From Zelonia costaricensis (lineage: Eukaryota; Euglenozoa; Kinetoplastea; Trypanosomatida; Trypanosomatidae): a stretch of DNA of 33,427 bases. Positions 1-10,438 of the stretch are shown piece after piece. The notes below the pieces were generated by a model, which was given only the letters and a program-made list of their open reading frames with translations, was not told the DNA's origin and did no database searches. Made by a program: the position numbers and the translations under genes. Within the stretch, counting starts at the first letter, position 1. Each line of letters starts with the position of its first letter. The stretch is taken from contig JASAOO010003264.1 of assembly GCA_030849075.1 (NCBI GenBank), positions 1 to 33,427 on the forward strand, in the 5' to 3' direction.

Positions 1-3000
1 GTCATCTCGTCTTCTCCGCCACCTTCTCTCTCTTTTACTTTCACTTCGCTTCACTTGCTTCACCATTTATTTCCCCCCCCTTGTCCCCGGTTCTTTCCCC
101 GCGCTGTTCTTCTTTTGTCCCCCTTTGACATCTGGTCGTTGCTGTCGCCACCGATTGCTGCCCGCCCCCGGCCTCCGTCCCTCTTGCCTTCCCCGCCAGC
201 CCCCTCCAATCCCAACTCGAACTCGATCTTCACCCCTCGCTACAAACTCCCGTTGTGCGCGCGCGGCGTGTCTCCTTGTATTGTAGTCGCACTTTCTCGT
301 TCCGCCTCTCTATTTTCGTATCTGACTCCTTCGCCTTTTTTCTTTTCCTTCTTCCGCTGCGTCGTTGCTGTTCACCCCTTCTCTGTCCCTTTCGTACCTC
401 CGTTCTCGTGTTGCCCGTCTTTCGTTCTCGCATCAGTTTTTGCGCGTTCGGTCTTGCCTGCTCTTTCTCTCACTGCACGCGTGTGCGTCTGTGTGTGCGT
501 GCCTGCGCGCTCGCCACCACCTCTTCGTTCACCCGCCCTGCTTCTCGCGCCGGCGAACCGCCGCTCTTCACTTCTCCCCCTGCACCGCTCGTCTACACCC
601 TCCCCAACCCTCATCGCCGCCGCTTCTCTGCCTTCAGTACACTGTATCTGTGTGTGTGCACGCACGCCAACGCGAAAACAAAAAAAAAAACAAAAAGCTC
701 CAGAGCATCGAGCGTCTGAATTGCCCTCCCCCCAATCCACCCAATCCCCCGTCACCCCGCGCTCGCCAGGCTGCTCCCTCTCTTTGCCAGAGCGAGCCCA
801 TTTTTTTTCTTCGTCGTTGACTCCAGAGCGGTGCGTGTGTGCGTATAGTGCGGCGTGTCGTACGTTAACTCTCCCGTCTTGTTTTCTTCACCCACCCTCT
901 CGCTATCTCTCCTAGTCTCTCTGTTCCTCGTCTCGTGTTCTGATCAGCTCGTTGACGCCTCGTCGCGTGCACGGTGTTTTGGGCTCTGCTCTGCGTTTTG
1001 GCTGACGACGCCGTGCATTCCGCCACGAGTGCATCTGCACAAGAGAAGAAAGAGTGTGTGCGTGTGTGTGTGTGTGAGAGAGATACGCCTAAGGGGAAAA
1101 AACAAGGGGAAGAGGAAATCAGAAACTGGCGTCAGCGGTAATCGGCGGTTGACCAGCAGCTGCTAGAGTCCCGCAGCCCCTCCCTCTTTGTCAGTCCCCA
1201 CTTGCGTCTACTGTTATCTTCTGTCTCCGTGGCTCCGCGCACTCCATCGCCATCTTCCCCCCCCCTCCCTCTCTGCGTGCTGCTTCGCACGGAGCTGTTG
1301 CTGCGTGTATTGTTGTCGTGGCGAGACGTATTTTGACGTTGCTGCTCAGTTCCAACTCCTTCCGTCTGTCGGGACCGCGCCGCAGAAGACGATCCTCGCG
1401 TGTCGTTTTCTTTCCTTTCGTCGTGCGGCGGCGGCGGCCCCGGTCGCGTGCTGCACCGGGATCGCCACGTGTGGAGCGAATTCTTCGCTGTTCACCCCGA
1501 AAGCCCAAGAGGTACTGCCTTTTTTTTCTCTCCTCCTTCTTTCCCGCCTCTCTTCCTTCCCTACCTGCGCGTCTCCCGCTCTTTCCCTCCATCGATCTTG
1601 CTCCTGCGTCGACCTTTGCTGCGTGTGCGGAAGCGGAAGAGCGAGAGATCGTCAGGGACTCGCACACGTGCACACAAACACACGCACAGACGCAAAGCCG
1701 GAGAGCTACAAAGTCTCGCTTCATCACCCTCTATATCTATCTCTCCTCATTGCCTCCCTCTCCTCTCCCTCCTCATTCCGTTGTTGACTCCTTTCGCGTG
1801 TGCTTTTTCTTGCTCTCGTCGGGCGTGCGGCGTTGCCGTGGGAGAACAGCGGCTCCGCCTCCTCTCTTGCTTCTCCTCTCCTCTTCTTCTTTGTGTCCGC
1901 GTGTGTGCGGCTCTTCCGGTGTTGCTGCGCTCCATCTTTTCTTTTTGATTTGCCGCGTTGCCGCGTTGACCCGTTATCCTTCTCAGCTTCTCATCTCTGT
2001 TCTGTGCCGCCATCAAACGCGGTGGCGCTTTGCAGTCTCACACGCCTGCTCCGCGTTGCAACCCCCCCCCTCCCCCGTCCATCCCAGCCGTCTCACGCCT
2101 CTGCTCCTCCTCCCTCATCGCTTGGCTGCTTCTCAACGTCCCTATCGCACACTGCCGTTGCAAGACACACCGCCAGGTCCTCCAACCTCTCTCCCCCATC
2201 TCCCCGTGACGCCACATCTCTGCCTTCCTCACCCTCTTTCGCTTCGTGGTTTCTCCTTTCACCCTTTTTCCCCCTTCCGCTTTGCGTGTCCTTGTCGTCC
2301 AATTAGCAGTGGTGCGTTCCTCTTTGTGTATGCGTGTGTCTGGGTGTGTGTGAGTGTGTGCTGCTATCATCTTCGCGTGTGTTGTTGAAGCACCGGTCCC
2401 ACTTGTGCTGTGCCACGGTGCGTGACAGCCGCCTTGTCTCTATTTTTTGTTTTCGTGCTTCCCCTCCTTGTTGTCGACTGCGCGAGGGTGTGTCGGGTCA
2501 CCACGAGTGCCACCGCACGTACTGCAGAGTCCCCTCCCTCGCCTTCGCTGCACACCGCCGCAGCCCGGCGTGTAGAAGTTTGCCACGTGCAACCCGCAAA
2601 GCCACGCGCTCGCCCTGCCGCTTCACTTCTGCCTTTTTTTTCTGTGGCTTTCACGTGTCTGCAGAGGTGTAGACGGCCGCAGGCACCGGTGAGAGGGAGT
2701 GAAGGAGAGGTTCGAACAGCGCGTGCAATTTGCCCGTTGCCGCACTTGCGTGACGGCGGCGCCGTTTTCTTTTTTCCTCCCTTTTTTGTTGTGCTTACAG
2801 ACCCACGCTCTCTCTCCTTGGTCAGCTGTTGAGGTTTCTCCACGCGTGGCGTGCTCGGTGTTCCCGTGTGTTGTGGTTCGACCTAGCGGTGCTATCGCGT
2901 TGCTGCTCGTCTGGTGAGCTTTAGCCCCCCACCCCGCTTCTTCGCTTATACACTGTCCCTCGCTCCCACCCTGTGCACCCCCTCCCCTCAAGCACGGCGC

Positions 3001-4574
3001 CTCTGCCTCTGCCTCAGCCACGGTTTCTTCGTTTGCTTTGTGTTGTTGTTCTCGTTTCCTTTGTACATCATCGCGGCATACTCCCTCTGCTGCCCCATCG
3101 TTCCTGCTTTGAGAGGATTCTTGATAAATTTACCACCTCTGTGCACTCTTCCTCTTCCTCTTCTTGTCTAGTTGTTTTCTCGCCTCAGCTCGCCTCGTGT
3201 TCTGTGCTTGATCTGCTTCTTTCTACCGCACTCTCGCTCCTCTGCTTGCTCAGCGTGTCTGTGTGTGCGCCTGTGTTGCCGTCCCGCTAGGGCTAGTTCC
3301 GCTCTGCCTTTCTTCTTCCTCTGCCTCCGCCTCATACCCGCGTACACGCACGCACAGGCAGAAAGACGGTTGCATAGACACCTGCGCATCCCTCCCTCGC
3401 GGCGGCTCCTGTCGACGTGCTGTTCTTCTTCTACACCCCCTTCTCTTCCCCCCGCTTCCTGCTCCCGTCCCTCTTCGTTGCTCTCTTCCTCTACTTCTTT
3501 TCTTTCTCCTGCTCTGCTTACGCGGCGGACTGAGGTGTTGTGCCACGCTCTCGTCGCAGCGTGTCGGCAGCCTCGCTCGCTGCCAGCTTCCGAGTGCCTC
3601 TCTTCCGCTTCCCCGTGGCCTCCACATCTTCTTCGTCTCAGTGCCCGCCTCCAAGACCGTCGCGCTGCTCCCTCGGTCCTCGCCCCCCCCCCCCCTCCCC
3701 CATCCTGCAGCAGCGGTGGCAAGTGCCGGTGCGTCTCGCTCCAGGTGCGGTGTCGGGAGCCAATTCCCCCTTTTCCTCGCTTCTCCTCGGGTAGGTTCAT
3801 TGCCGTGGTGCACGCGTGGCTGCCTGGGTGACGCTGCGCGAGTTCGACGCCGGCCGTTGTGATCGCCGCGCCCACCCACGCCTCGCTTCTCCGCGCGCGT
3901 GTTTTAATCGTTGCTCGGCTGTCGCACCGTGCAGAGGCGAGCCGTGACCCACCGTGGGGCTCTGGGCAAATATCGCTGTGCTGTCTTGTGCACTCCTCGT
4001 CAACCTCGCTTCGGCTTCCTCGTCTCGCGGGCACCTGCCCTTGTTCCGTCACCACCTCTTTAACGGGCTTTCCTTTCCCGCCGTGCATCGCATCCGCCCG
4101 CCCTCGTGTCCTTTGCGCAGACCTCCTTCCTGCTTCTCGGAGTCGCCGAGTCCCCTTCCTCCTGTCCGTCCTCCTGCTCCCCCCTCTTCCCCGTCTCTCC
4201 CACCCTACTCCTTCTCAAGGACTGCTCGCCTCCACCGCCGCCTCCGCCTCCTGCGGTCCTCTTTCGCCTTTCCACGTCGCCCAGTGACGCAGCTCGCCGC
4301 GCGGAGTAAGGAGGACGTCTTCCAGGCGCAGACGCACGTTTTTCTGTCACAAAGGCGACTCCCGAGTCCCCGCGTCCGCATCGAGCTTTGGTTGAACGGC
4401 GTAGGCGTGTACATCCAGTTTGCGTTTCCTCCCCCGCACACATTGTGATTGCTACCGACGGCTCTCCGCCTCTTGTGGTGAACGGGGTCCTCTCGTTCGG
4501 TGTGTTGGTGTCTGCCGGGTACCTGCTGACCTCGACTCAGGCGACAGAGCAGCAGGAGCGACACGCAGCGGCAC
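1..4574 (+). other. Long pyrimidine-rich region without a recognised gene
   Basis: About 4.6 kb with strong C+T bias on the + strand, many T-runs and scattered GT-rich stretches (1054-1076, 2331-2360). Reading frames on both strands encode Ser/Pro/Leu/Arg/Cys-rich strings with no domain, no GC-rich third positions like those of the real genes, and mostly non-ATG starts, so none is called. The bias starts at base 1, which suggests that transcription already runs left to right here, not that the left edge is a divergent strand-switch. It probably holds the 3' UTR of a gene left of the window and the upstream region or 5' UTR of the gene at 4575. A small RNA gene cannot be excluded by eye. Confidence 0.6.
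2764..2800 (+). promoter_or_regulatory. Candidate trans-splice acceptor (polypyrimidine tract + AG)
   Basis: A nearly pure T/C tract at 2764-2790 is followed by gtgcttacag, with AG at 2799-2800. This is one of the strongest acceptor-like sites in the window. A second strong one lies just upstream, with a T8 tract near 2634-2641 and tgtctgcag ending at 2664. No credible coding region follows before 4575. If used for that gene, the 5' UTR would be about 1.8 kb. A nearer but weaker option is the pyrimidine-rich stretch before AG 4283-4284. Confidence 0.4.
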
Positions 4575-7500
4575 ATGAGTGACGCGAGCACGAGCGCGAT
4601 GGAAGCCAACAGGCCGCCGTCTACGGCGAAGTGGGTCAGCCGTCGCACCCTGGACAGCCAGGCGCACCACCGCGATAGCAGCGCCGGTCTGCCGCAGCCA
4701 CGCGGGCTCAACGCGGACACGAACAATTCCAACAACAGCGCCAACCTCCACCACAGCAGCAGCGCGGAGCGCCGCAAGTACGGGCCACCACCGGACGCGG
4801 CCGGCCTCGCGGTGCTGGGCCGTGGCGGCGGCGGCGTTGCGGCAGGGCAGGCGACCGGGTCGGCACCGCCGCCCGCTGCGGCACCGCCTCACTCCAGCGG
4901 CCACGGTGGTGGCGGTCGCTTCGGCATCGCAGGCGGCAGCAGCAACACCAGCGCCGCCGGCGCCGCGGCGTGGGGGGGCGTGGCGCCAAACACCGTGGGT
5001 CCTAGCCACGGCAAGGCGGCGAGTAGCCACCACCACCCGGGACTGGGCTTTGGCGGCGGCAACAGCGTCAACCCGCACGGCCCACACGGCAGTCATCACC
5101 ATGGCAGCGGCAACGGCGGCAGCCGTCGCGGGCACGGCGGCGGCGGGGGTGGCGGCGGTTTCAGCGACTCGTCCGACAGCGCTGGTGTGCCAGCCGGACC
5201 AACAGCGGCTGCCCCGACCCCCTCCACGACGATGCCGCCCCCGCCGCGCAGCGTGCAGATGACGCAAGGCACCCTCCCCCCGCACTCCACCGCGCCTGCC
5301 GGCCCGGCCTCCGCTTCCGTCCCCCTCCCATCCCGCGACTTCATTCCGCAGCCGCGGCACGCCAAGGTGCTCAGCAGCGCTAGCAGCGGCCACTCCTCGA
5401 AGCCGGTGGAGACGTCGCCGTCGCCGCCGGTGCCGCACAGCCCGGGCACCACGTCGACGGCGGCGCGGCGGTGGGGCAACAACTCCACGCCGACCCCCCG
5501 CAGTGCCGCGAGCCTCACCTCCACGCCCGGGGCCGCCACCGGCGCTGGAGCGACCGCGCCGGCGGCAGCCACCCACGTCGACGTCCGCGCCGGCCTCACG
5601 ACGCCGAAGCCGCCGACCGCGCCGGCGCCGTTCATCGCGGTGTCGGGGGCGAGTCGCGGGGTCGCCGCTTCAGCTGCTTCGGTTGCGGCTGCTGCTCCGC
5701 CACCGCCACCGCCGCCGCCGCCCCCACCTGCCCGCGCCGCCACCCCGCTGTCCGCGACGACGGCCGCGAGTGTCGGCGCCTTGAGCGGCATCCCGAGCGC
5801 CTTGGCGACTGCGTCCTCCGCTGGCGTGGCCCCTGGCAGTGCCGCTACTGGGGCGGAGCCGTCGCCGCTGGACCCCTTCCACCTCGGCGAGAACCTCAGC
5901 TTTGGGGCCTCCGTCTTCGGTGGCTCGCTGCACTCGCAGCCGTTGGAGATCGAGGCGCTGCTCGGGCAGGTCGAGCGCAGCGCCGTCACCGGGACCGCCG
6001 GCGCCCCGGGCGACCGCACGATGGGCTGCTCGCTGCGGGAGCGGCGGTCTGCCACCGATTGGGACATTGAGGCTGCTATCCGCACGGTGCTGCCCGGCAT
6101 GGACGAGGACGAGAACACCGACGACGTGCCCGGGCCCAACCTCCTCTCTGCCGGCATCGCGGCCATCTCGGGCAGCTGGCACACCTCTGGGGATGTGGAG
6201 CCGACGCACCCGGTCACGCAGCCACAGCCGAGGCAGCCGGCTAACCAGAACGGCGGCGGCGGCGTCGGCCTCCTCGCCGACTTCCCGACTTCTTTTGCCG
6301 CATCCTTCGCCGAGCCGACCAGCATGCTGCTGCCGTCCCCCTTCGCCGGCGAGGCCGCGTCGAACACGCTGGACAACCTCAGCCGCGCATTCAGCACCGC
6401 CGCCCGCATCGACTCCTCGTCCTTCACGACATCGCCCGCGACGGCGTCTGCGACGCCGCTGCAGCTGCCGCCGACGTCGCCCGGCACGCGGCTGCCCCAC
6501 CGCGCGACCCCGGTGGAGGCTATGACGATTCCCGCCTCCATGCGCGACGTCGCGGGGGCGCACGGCGGCAGCCCGTACACAGCGCCCACGCCCCTGCAGC
6601 CGCCGCTGCCGCGGTCCACCAAGGCGGAGTCGCTCCACCGCGGCGGCGCCGGGGTAGGTGGTGCCGGTGGCGGTGGCGGCGGCAACGCCGCGTGCGGCGA
6701 CGAGACGATGGGGGGCAGCGTGCACGGCGGCAGCAGCGACCTCTTCACGCTGTACACCCGCTCGCCCACCGTCGCCTCCGTACCGTGGCTCGCCTCGGGC
6801 TCCGCCGATGCGGCGACGCCCATGGCCGGCATCGGCCGCACGCGGGACTCGTCGCTGCACCGCGCGCCGCACATGGCCGCGAGCCGGCCGGAGGGGCTGC
6901 AGGCGCTGCCGATTAAGGAGGGCAGCATGAACAGCAACGGCGGCCTCACGGCGACGACGGGCAGCGCGACGAGCCCGGCGGTGGCGGCCGCGCGCAACTC
7001 GACTACCTCGAGCCACGGCGGCTCTGCCCCGAACACCCCGTCTCTCCGCAAGGAGCTCTCGACCCCGCTGTCGGGCAGCCGGTCGCAGCCCTACACCCCC
7101 GGCGGGTCGCGGCCGCAGCGGCCCTCTCTCTGCGCCCCAATCGTGAACCGCCAAACTATCGCACAAATTTTCCGCGAGACGCCGCAGTCGCTGCGGCGCA
7201 AGGACCGCATGGAGGCGAACCACGCACGCAGCGAGCAGGCGCTCTACCGCGACGTGCACTGGCCGCCGCGCAACGAGGCGGAGGCGGAGCAGATGCTTCG
7301 GGAGCGTGGCGCGACGAAGCTGCTGCGCCACCTCACCATCATCAGCTTCTCGAGGCAACACGTGACGGGGGTGCAGGAGCTCTTCGACACGTGGGCCAAG
7401 AACGGCATCCCGGCGCCGGACATGGGCTTTGGCGCTTACTATTTCTACGTGAAGGAGAAGAGCGAGAAGCTGCTGTGCATGAAGCACAACGGCCGCGGCG

Positions 7501-7742
7501 CCTCGCCGGGCCACGGCTACGGTCGCTGCGACTTTGAGAGCCGCCGGCCGTACAGCACGTGCCGCTACGAGCACGTCTGCCTCTTCTGTCGCTCCAAGGA
7601 GCACGGCTGGTTCGAGGAGGGCAAGTGCCAGGGCTACCAGCAGCTGCTGGCCGAGATGGAGGACCTCGGCGTCAACGACGAGGACGTCGTCGCCCTGCTC
7701 AACGCGATGGAGAAGCCAGCGAAGACGACCTGGTCGCGCTAG
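4575..7742 (+). CDS. Low-complexity protein with C-terminal CCCH-like and zinc-knuckle-like module
   Basis: A 1055-residue protein starting at the first in-frame ATG (4575). Residues 1 to about 845 are Gly/Ala/Ser/Pro/His-rich and probably disordered, with poly-Gly blocks, His-rich patches and a run of about 12 prolines near 376-388. The C-terminal 200 residues have normal complexity and look folded. They contain C968-x16-C985-x10-C996-x3-H1000, a CCCH-like arrangement, followed at once by C1002-x2-C1005-x4-H1010-x7-C1018, close to a zinc knuckle, and then a helical acidic tail. Such modules in trypanosomatids usually bind RNA or proteins in post-transcriptional control; that role is inference. 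I do not recognise a named orthologue. The gene is confirmed by strong GC3 coding bias, against which the long antisense frames over it are shadows. Confidence 0.85.
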   Translation: MSDASTSAMEANRPPSTAKWVSRRTLDSQAHHRDSSAGLPQPRGLNADTNNSNNSANLHHSSSAERRKYGPPPDAAGLAVLGRGGGGVAAGQATGSAPPPAAAPPHSSGHGGGGRFGIAGGSSNTSAAGAAAWGGVAPNTVGPSHGKAASSHHHPGLGFGGGNSVNPHGPHGSHHHGSGNGGSRRGHGGGGGGGGFSDSSDSAGVPAGPTAAAPTPSTTMPPPPRSVQMTQGTLPPHSTAPAGPASASVPLPSRDFIPQPRHAKVLSSASSGHSSKPVETSPSPPVPHSPGTTSTAARRWGNNSTPTPRSAASLTSTPGAATGAGATAPAAATHVDVRAGLTTPKPPTAPAPFIAVSGASRGVAASAASVAAAAPPPPPPPPPPPARAATPLSATTAASVGALSGIPSALATASSAGVAPGSAATGAEPSPLDPFHLGENLSFGASVFGGSLHSQPLEIEALLGQVERSAVTGTAGAPGDRTMGCSLRERRSATDWDIEAAIRTVLPGMDEDENTDDVPGPNLLSAGIAAISGSWHTSGDVEPTHPVTQPQPRQPANQNGGGGVGLLADFPTSFAASFAEPTSMLLPSPFAGEAASNTLDNLSRAFSTAARIDSSSFTTSPATASATPLQLPPTSPGTRLPHRATPVEAMTIPASMRDVAGAHGGSPYTAPTPLQPPLPRSTKAESLHRGGAGVGGAGGGGGGNAACGDETMGGSVHGGSSDLFTLYTRSPTVASVPWLASGSADAATPMAGIGRTRDSSLHRAPHMAASRPEGLQALPIKEGSMNSNGGLTATTGSATSPAVAAARNSTTSSHGGSAPNTPSLRKELSTPLSGSRSQPYTPGGSRPQRPSLCAPIVNRQTIAQIFRETPQSLRRKDRMEANHARSEQALYRDVHWPPRNEAEAEQMLRERGATKLLRHLTIISFSRQHVTGVQELFDTWAKNGIPAPDMGFGAYYFYVKEKSEKLLCMKHNGRGASPGHGYGRCDFESRRPYSTCRYEHVCLFCRSKEHGWFEEGKCQGYQQLLAEMEDLGVNDEDVVALLNAMEKPAKTTWSR

Positions 7743-7780
7743 CATTTCATGGTTGCGGTCTCCGCCGGCTTATGTCTGAC

Positions 7781-7803
7781 GGTGTGTGTGTGTGTGTTTG
7801 TGT
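7781..7803 (+). repeat. (GT)n run just after a stop codon
   Basis: A GT dinucleotide run beginning about 40 bases after the stop codon at 7742, in the presumed 3' UTR. It is one of several GT runs on the sense strand downstream of coding regions. Confidence 0.85.
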
Positions 7804-8708
7804 GGACGCCGAAGCTCAAGAGAGGCGTGGGTTTCTTTCTTTTTCCCCCCTTTTCCTGTGTCTTGGCTTGGCGTGTGGTCGTTCTGTCCGTGCGCGTGGT
7901 GCACGGGGAGGTGGGGGGTCGCGCAGGGTGCCAACGTCACCGGAGACGGCAGCCTCGTTGGGCCGGCACCGATGCAAGAAGCGTGCACCGCTGCGCTCGC
8001 GTTCTCTCCGTTGTTTCTTCTTGCTTCACCTTTTTACGTGTGTCACGGTATACTGCACCAGTTGAACGGGCCGTGCTTCTGACACACGCCCTTGGGTTGT
8101 CACTGGACACACGCAGGGAGAGGAGCGGGGTGGGAAAAGGTGGATGGCCTCGTCAGGCGACTGCCTCAACCCTCCTCCCCCCTCGCCCGTCTGACCTCTC
8201 CCCCACGTTGGTGTCCCTCCTTCTTGTTGTTGTGGTGATGTTGCACCACACATGGCCACTGCGCTGCGACGTTGTCGTGCTGACGTTGCGCTCGTCTTGT
8301 TGCCCCCCCCCTCGCGTCATGTTTTTCTTGAATTCGCGTGAAGCACTCTTGAACCGTAATTCTAGTCCCACCCGCCTCTCCCCTCCCTTTTTGCCCTGCC
8401 ACCCATGTGGCCTACGTTCGCCCTCGTGCGTAGCTATGAACTCTGTCATCTGCTGTTGCCGCCCTGTGTCCGTCCCCTCTTCGTGCTGTCGAATCGCGGT
8501 GCACGTGTGGGCGTTTTTGCTTCCTTTTTTTTCTTGTCGTGTACTTTCCGGTGCCTCGGGTGTCCACGCCGTGCGCCTCTTGGCACCTCCCCTCCCCACG
8601 CCTGTTGCTCCCATCGAGCCACCCCCCTTTTGCGCGTTGTTTACATCGGTTCTCATCGAGGTGTGTCAGCCTCACGGTGTGCCCCTCGCTCGGTGCGTGT
8701 ACGCATGC

Positions 8709-8754
8709 GTGTGTGTGTGTGTGTGTATGTGTGTGGGTGCGTGTGCGTGTGTGT
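8709..8754 (+). repeat. Imperfect (GT)n microsatellite
   Basis: GT dinucleotides interrupted by single A, G and C substitutions, about 46 bases, in the presumed 3' UTR of the 4575-7742 gene. Confidence 0.85.
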
Positions 8755-10090
8755 TCACTTCTTCTACATCTGCTTCACTGGGTGCTCCTCTTCTGGAGTG
8801 TGTGAATGCGTGCGTCTGTATGTGTGTGTCTCGATGTCTGTGTCTACCTGTCTGTGTGCGGATGCAGATGATGTGCTGTGCCGTGACCGATGGCAGATGC
8901 GCTGCGAAGGGCAGCGGATAATCCAGAGCAGCGGGCTGAGTGCAGCGCAAGCCAGCTCGAGAGACGGAGGCGCCCTGAACGACGCGTGCGGTGGGTGTGC
9001 GTGGTTCTTTTTTTACCTTCCCCCCCCTCTCTCGCCCCCCGTGACTCCTCCCCCTCCCTTCGCCGAGTGCATCTGCCGGCCTCTGTGTGTGTGCGCGTGT
9101 GGGTCCTTGAAGCGCCGTTTGGCTTCCCACTTCCACGCACTCTTCCCTTCACCGCCTTCTTTCTCCTCCAGTGTTGGTCCTGGACGTTTGGTGCAAGCCT
9201 TCCAGCGGATGCGTGTTTGTGTTTGCGTGTGTGTGTGTGTGTCTTTGCCTTCATAGTGTTCCCCCCTCGATTTCTCTTTCCCCCTTCAGAATTCCAGCTT
9301 GCGTCCTCCTTTCTCGTATGCGCGCGTGTGTGTGTATGTGTGTTGCTTTCATCGTGGTCCCTGCCCACCTCGTCGCGCTTCGTTGCCAACCCGGCCTTTC
9401 GCCCCTCCCCCCACTTCTCCCTTTTGTCCAGCGAGTTCACCTCGCTGTCACTTGCCCTGTCTCAGCACAAGCGGACGAGAAGCGAATGGGCCAGCCAAGG
9501 CACACCAGTCCCCCTTTCCCCTCTTCCCTCTCTCACCACCTCCCCTTTCCGAGCCTCTGAGCCTGCGCGTCAACACGACAACAAAGAAATCGCGGAGGCC
9601 TTGTATGTCAATTGAGCCTGCGCAAGACGCTCCTCCGCCTGGACAACTCCGCATCGCGACGCGCAGTGAAGTGCGGTGCGATGTCACGCCAGCGTGAGTG
9701 CTTCCGCGGGCGGCGCTGCTCGAGTCCCCTGATGAAAGCGTGCAGCAGCCCCCACTCCGTGCCACGCCCTCCACTGCTCCGAAGCTCTGGCGTGCCATCG
9801 CCCCTCACCTCCTTGCGCTTCTGCAGCTGCCACACGATGTGAGATTGTTTGCACTTCACTGCCTTCTCTCATTCTCCGCCTTTTTTTTTGTTGTTGTTGT
9901 TGCTGATCTTTCGCCGTCACGCCACGTTGCATGCGGTGAACCGTGACGTCTTCCACTTTCTCACATTCACACACATGGCGCGGCAGCAGCGTGTCACCGT
10001 CTTTCCTGCCCTCCCCAGCTCTCTCCTCGTTGCGGCGCGGCTGTCCACCGGATCACCCGCGTACGAAAACCCCCCTGTACATCAGCTGAG

Positions 10091-10114
10091 GCCTTCCCAC
10101 CCCTCTTTCTTACC

Positions 10115-10163
<49 letters not shown>

Positions 10164-10177
10164 GCGTCTTCGTCAAG
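10091..10177 (+). promoter_or_regulatory. Candidate trans-splice acceptor of the EHD-like gene
   Basis: A pyrimidine-rich tract (about 10091-10118) is followed by the (AC)21 run and then by the first AG at 10176-10177. Use of this site would give a 5' UTR of about 261 bases. A second possibility is the AG at 10437-10438, directly before the ATG and behind a C-rich tract, which would leave no 5' UTR apart from the spliced leader. Confidence 0.45.
10119..10160 (+). repeat. Perfect (AC)21 microsatellite
   Basis: An uninterrupted 42-base AC run. It sits between a pyrimidine tract (about 10091-10118) and the first following AG (10176-10177), about 280 bases before the EHD-like start codon. Length is likely to vary between strains. 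Confidence 0.97.
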
Positions 10178-10213
10178 AATCGGCGAGGTATTCGGAGGCT
10201 GCTGTCGCTCCGC

Positions 10214-10244
10214 TCCGTCGCTACCCTCCGTCGCTACCCTCCGT
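10214..10244 (+). repeat. Short tandem repeat, 13-bp unit
   Basis: The unit tccgtcgctaccc occurs twice in tandem, followed by a partial third copy, inside the presumed 5' UTR of the EHD-like gene. Probably slippage; no function is suggested. Confidence 0.85.
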
Positions 10245-10438
10245 CCCGTGCCTCTCTGTGCGTGCGGTTGCCGCACCCACCACACACCGCGAACTCGTCC
10301 ATCGGTCTTTTGTTGTATCGCTTGCTCCGCCGCGCCGTCGCAATCCATCCACCCTCTCTCGCCCTTTTCGCCACCCGCGAACACCGCGCTGTCAGCCCTC
10401 CCTCCACGTGCCCACCGCCCGTGTGCCCCCTTCCACAG

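Larger units (their letters stand above)
7743..10438 (+). other. Intergenic region (3' UTR of gene 1, upstream region of the EHD-like gene)
   Basis: About 2.7 kb without a credible gene. GT-rich runs lie at 7781-7803, 8709-8754, 9211-9242 and about 9323-9342. T/C tracts lie near 8521-8533, 9007-9040 and 9877-9905. A (CA)21 run and a 13-bp tandem repeat lie close to the next gene. The first half is probably the 3' UTR of the 4575-7742 gene. No tRNA, snoRNA or small protein gene could be recognised. Confidence 0.6.

Noticed and set aside
55..915. 286-codon + strand frame at the left edge
   Set aside because: Encodes a Pro/Ser/Phe/Cys-rich string from C/T-rich DNA, with no domain and codon use unlike the real genes.
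1318..2388. 356-codon + strand frame
   Set aside because: Non-ATG start and low-complexity Arg/Ser/Leu translation of pyrimidine-rich spacer.
3168..4088. 306-codon minus-strand frame
   Set aside because: Antisense of C/T-rich DNA gives Arg/Glu/Gly-rich noise; strand opposite to all supported genes.
1..4574. Divergent strand-switch or transcription start region
   Set aside because: The + strand pyrimidine bias is present from base 1 and no minus-strand gene is seen; the window gives no support for a switch.
5096..7051. Long minus-strand frame (651 codons), with further antisense frames over the gene at 4575-7742
   Set aside because: Mirror of the GC-rich coding pattern of the + strand gene; no domain, and the + strand frame has the conserved Cys/His module.
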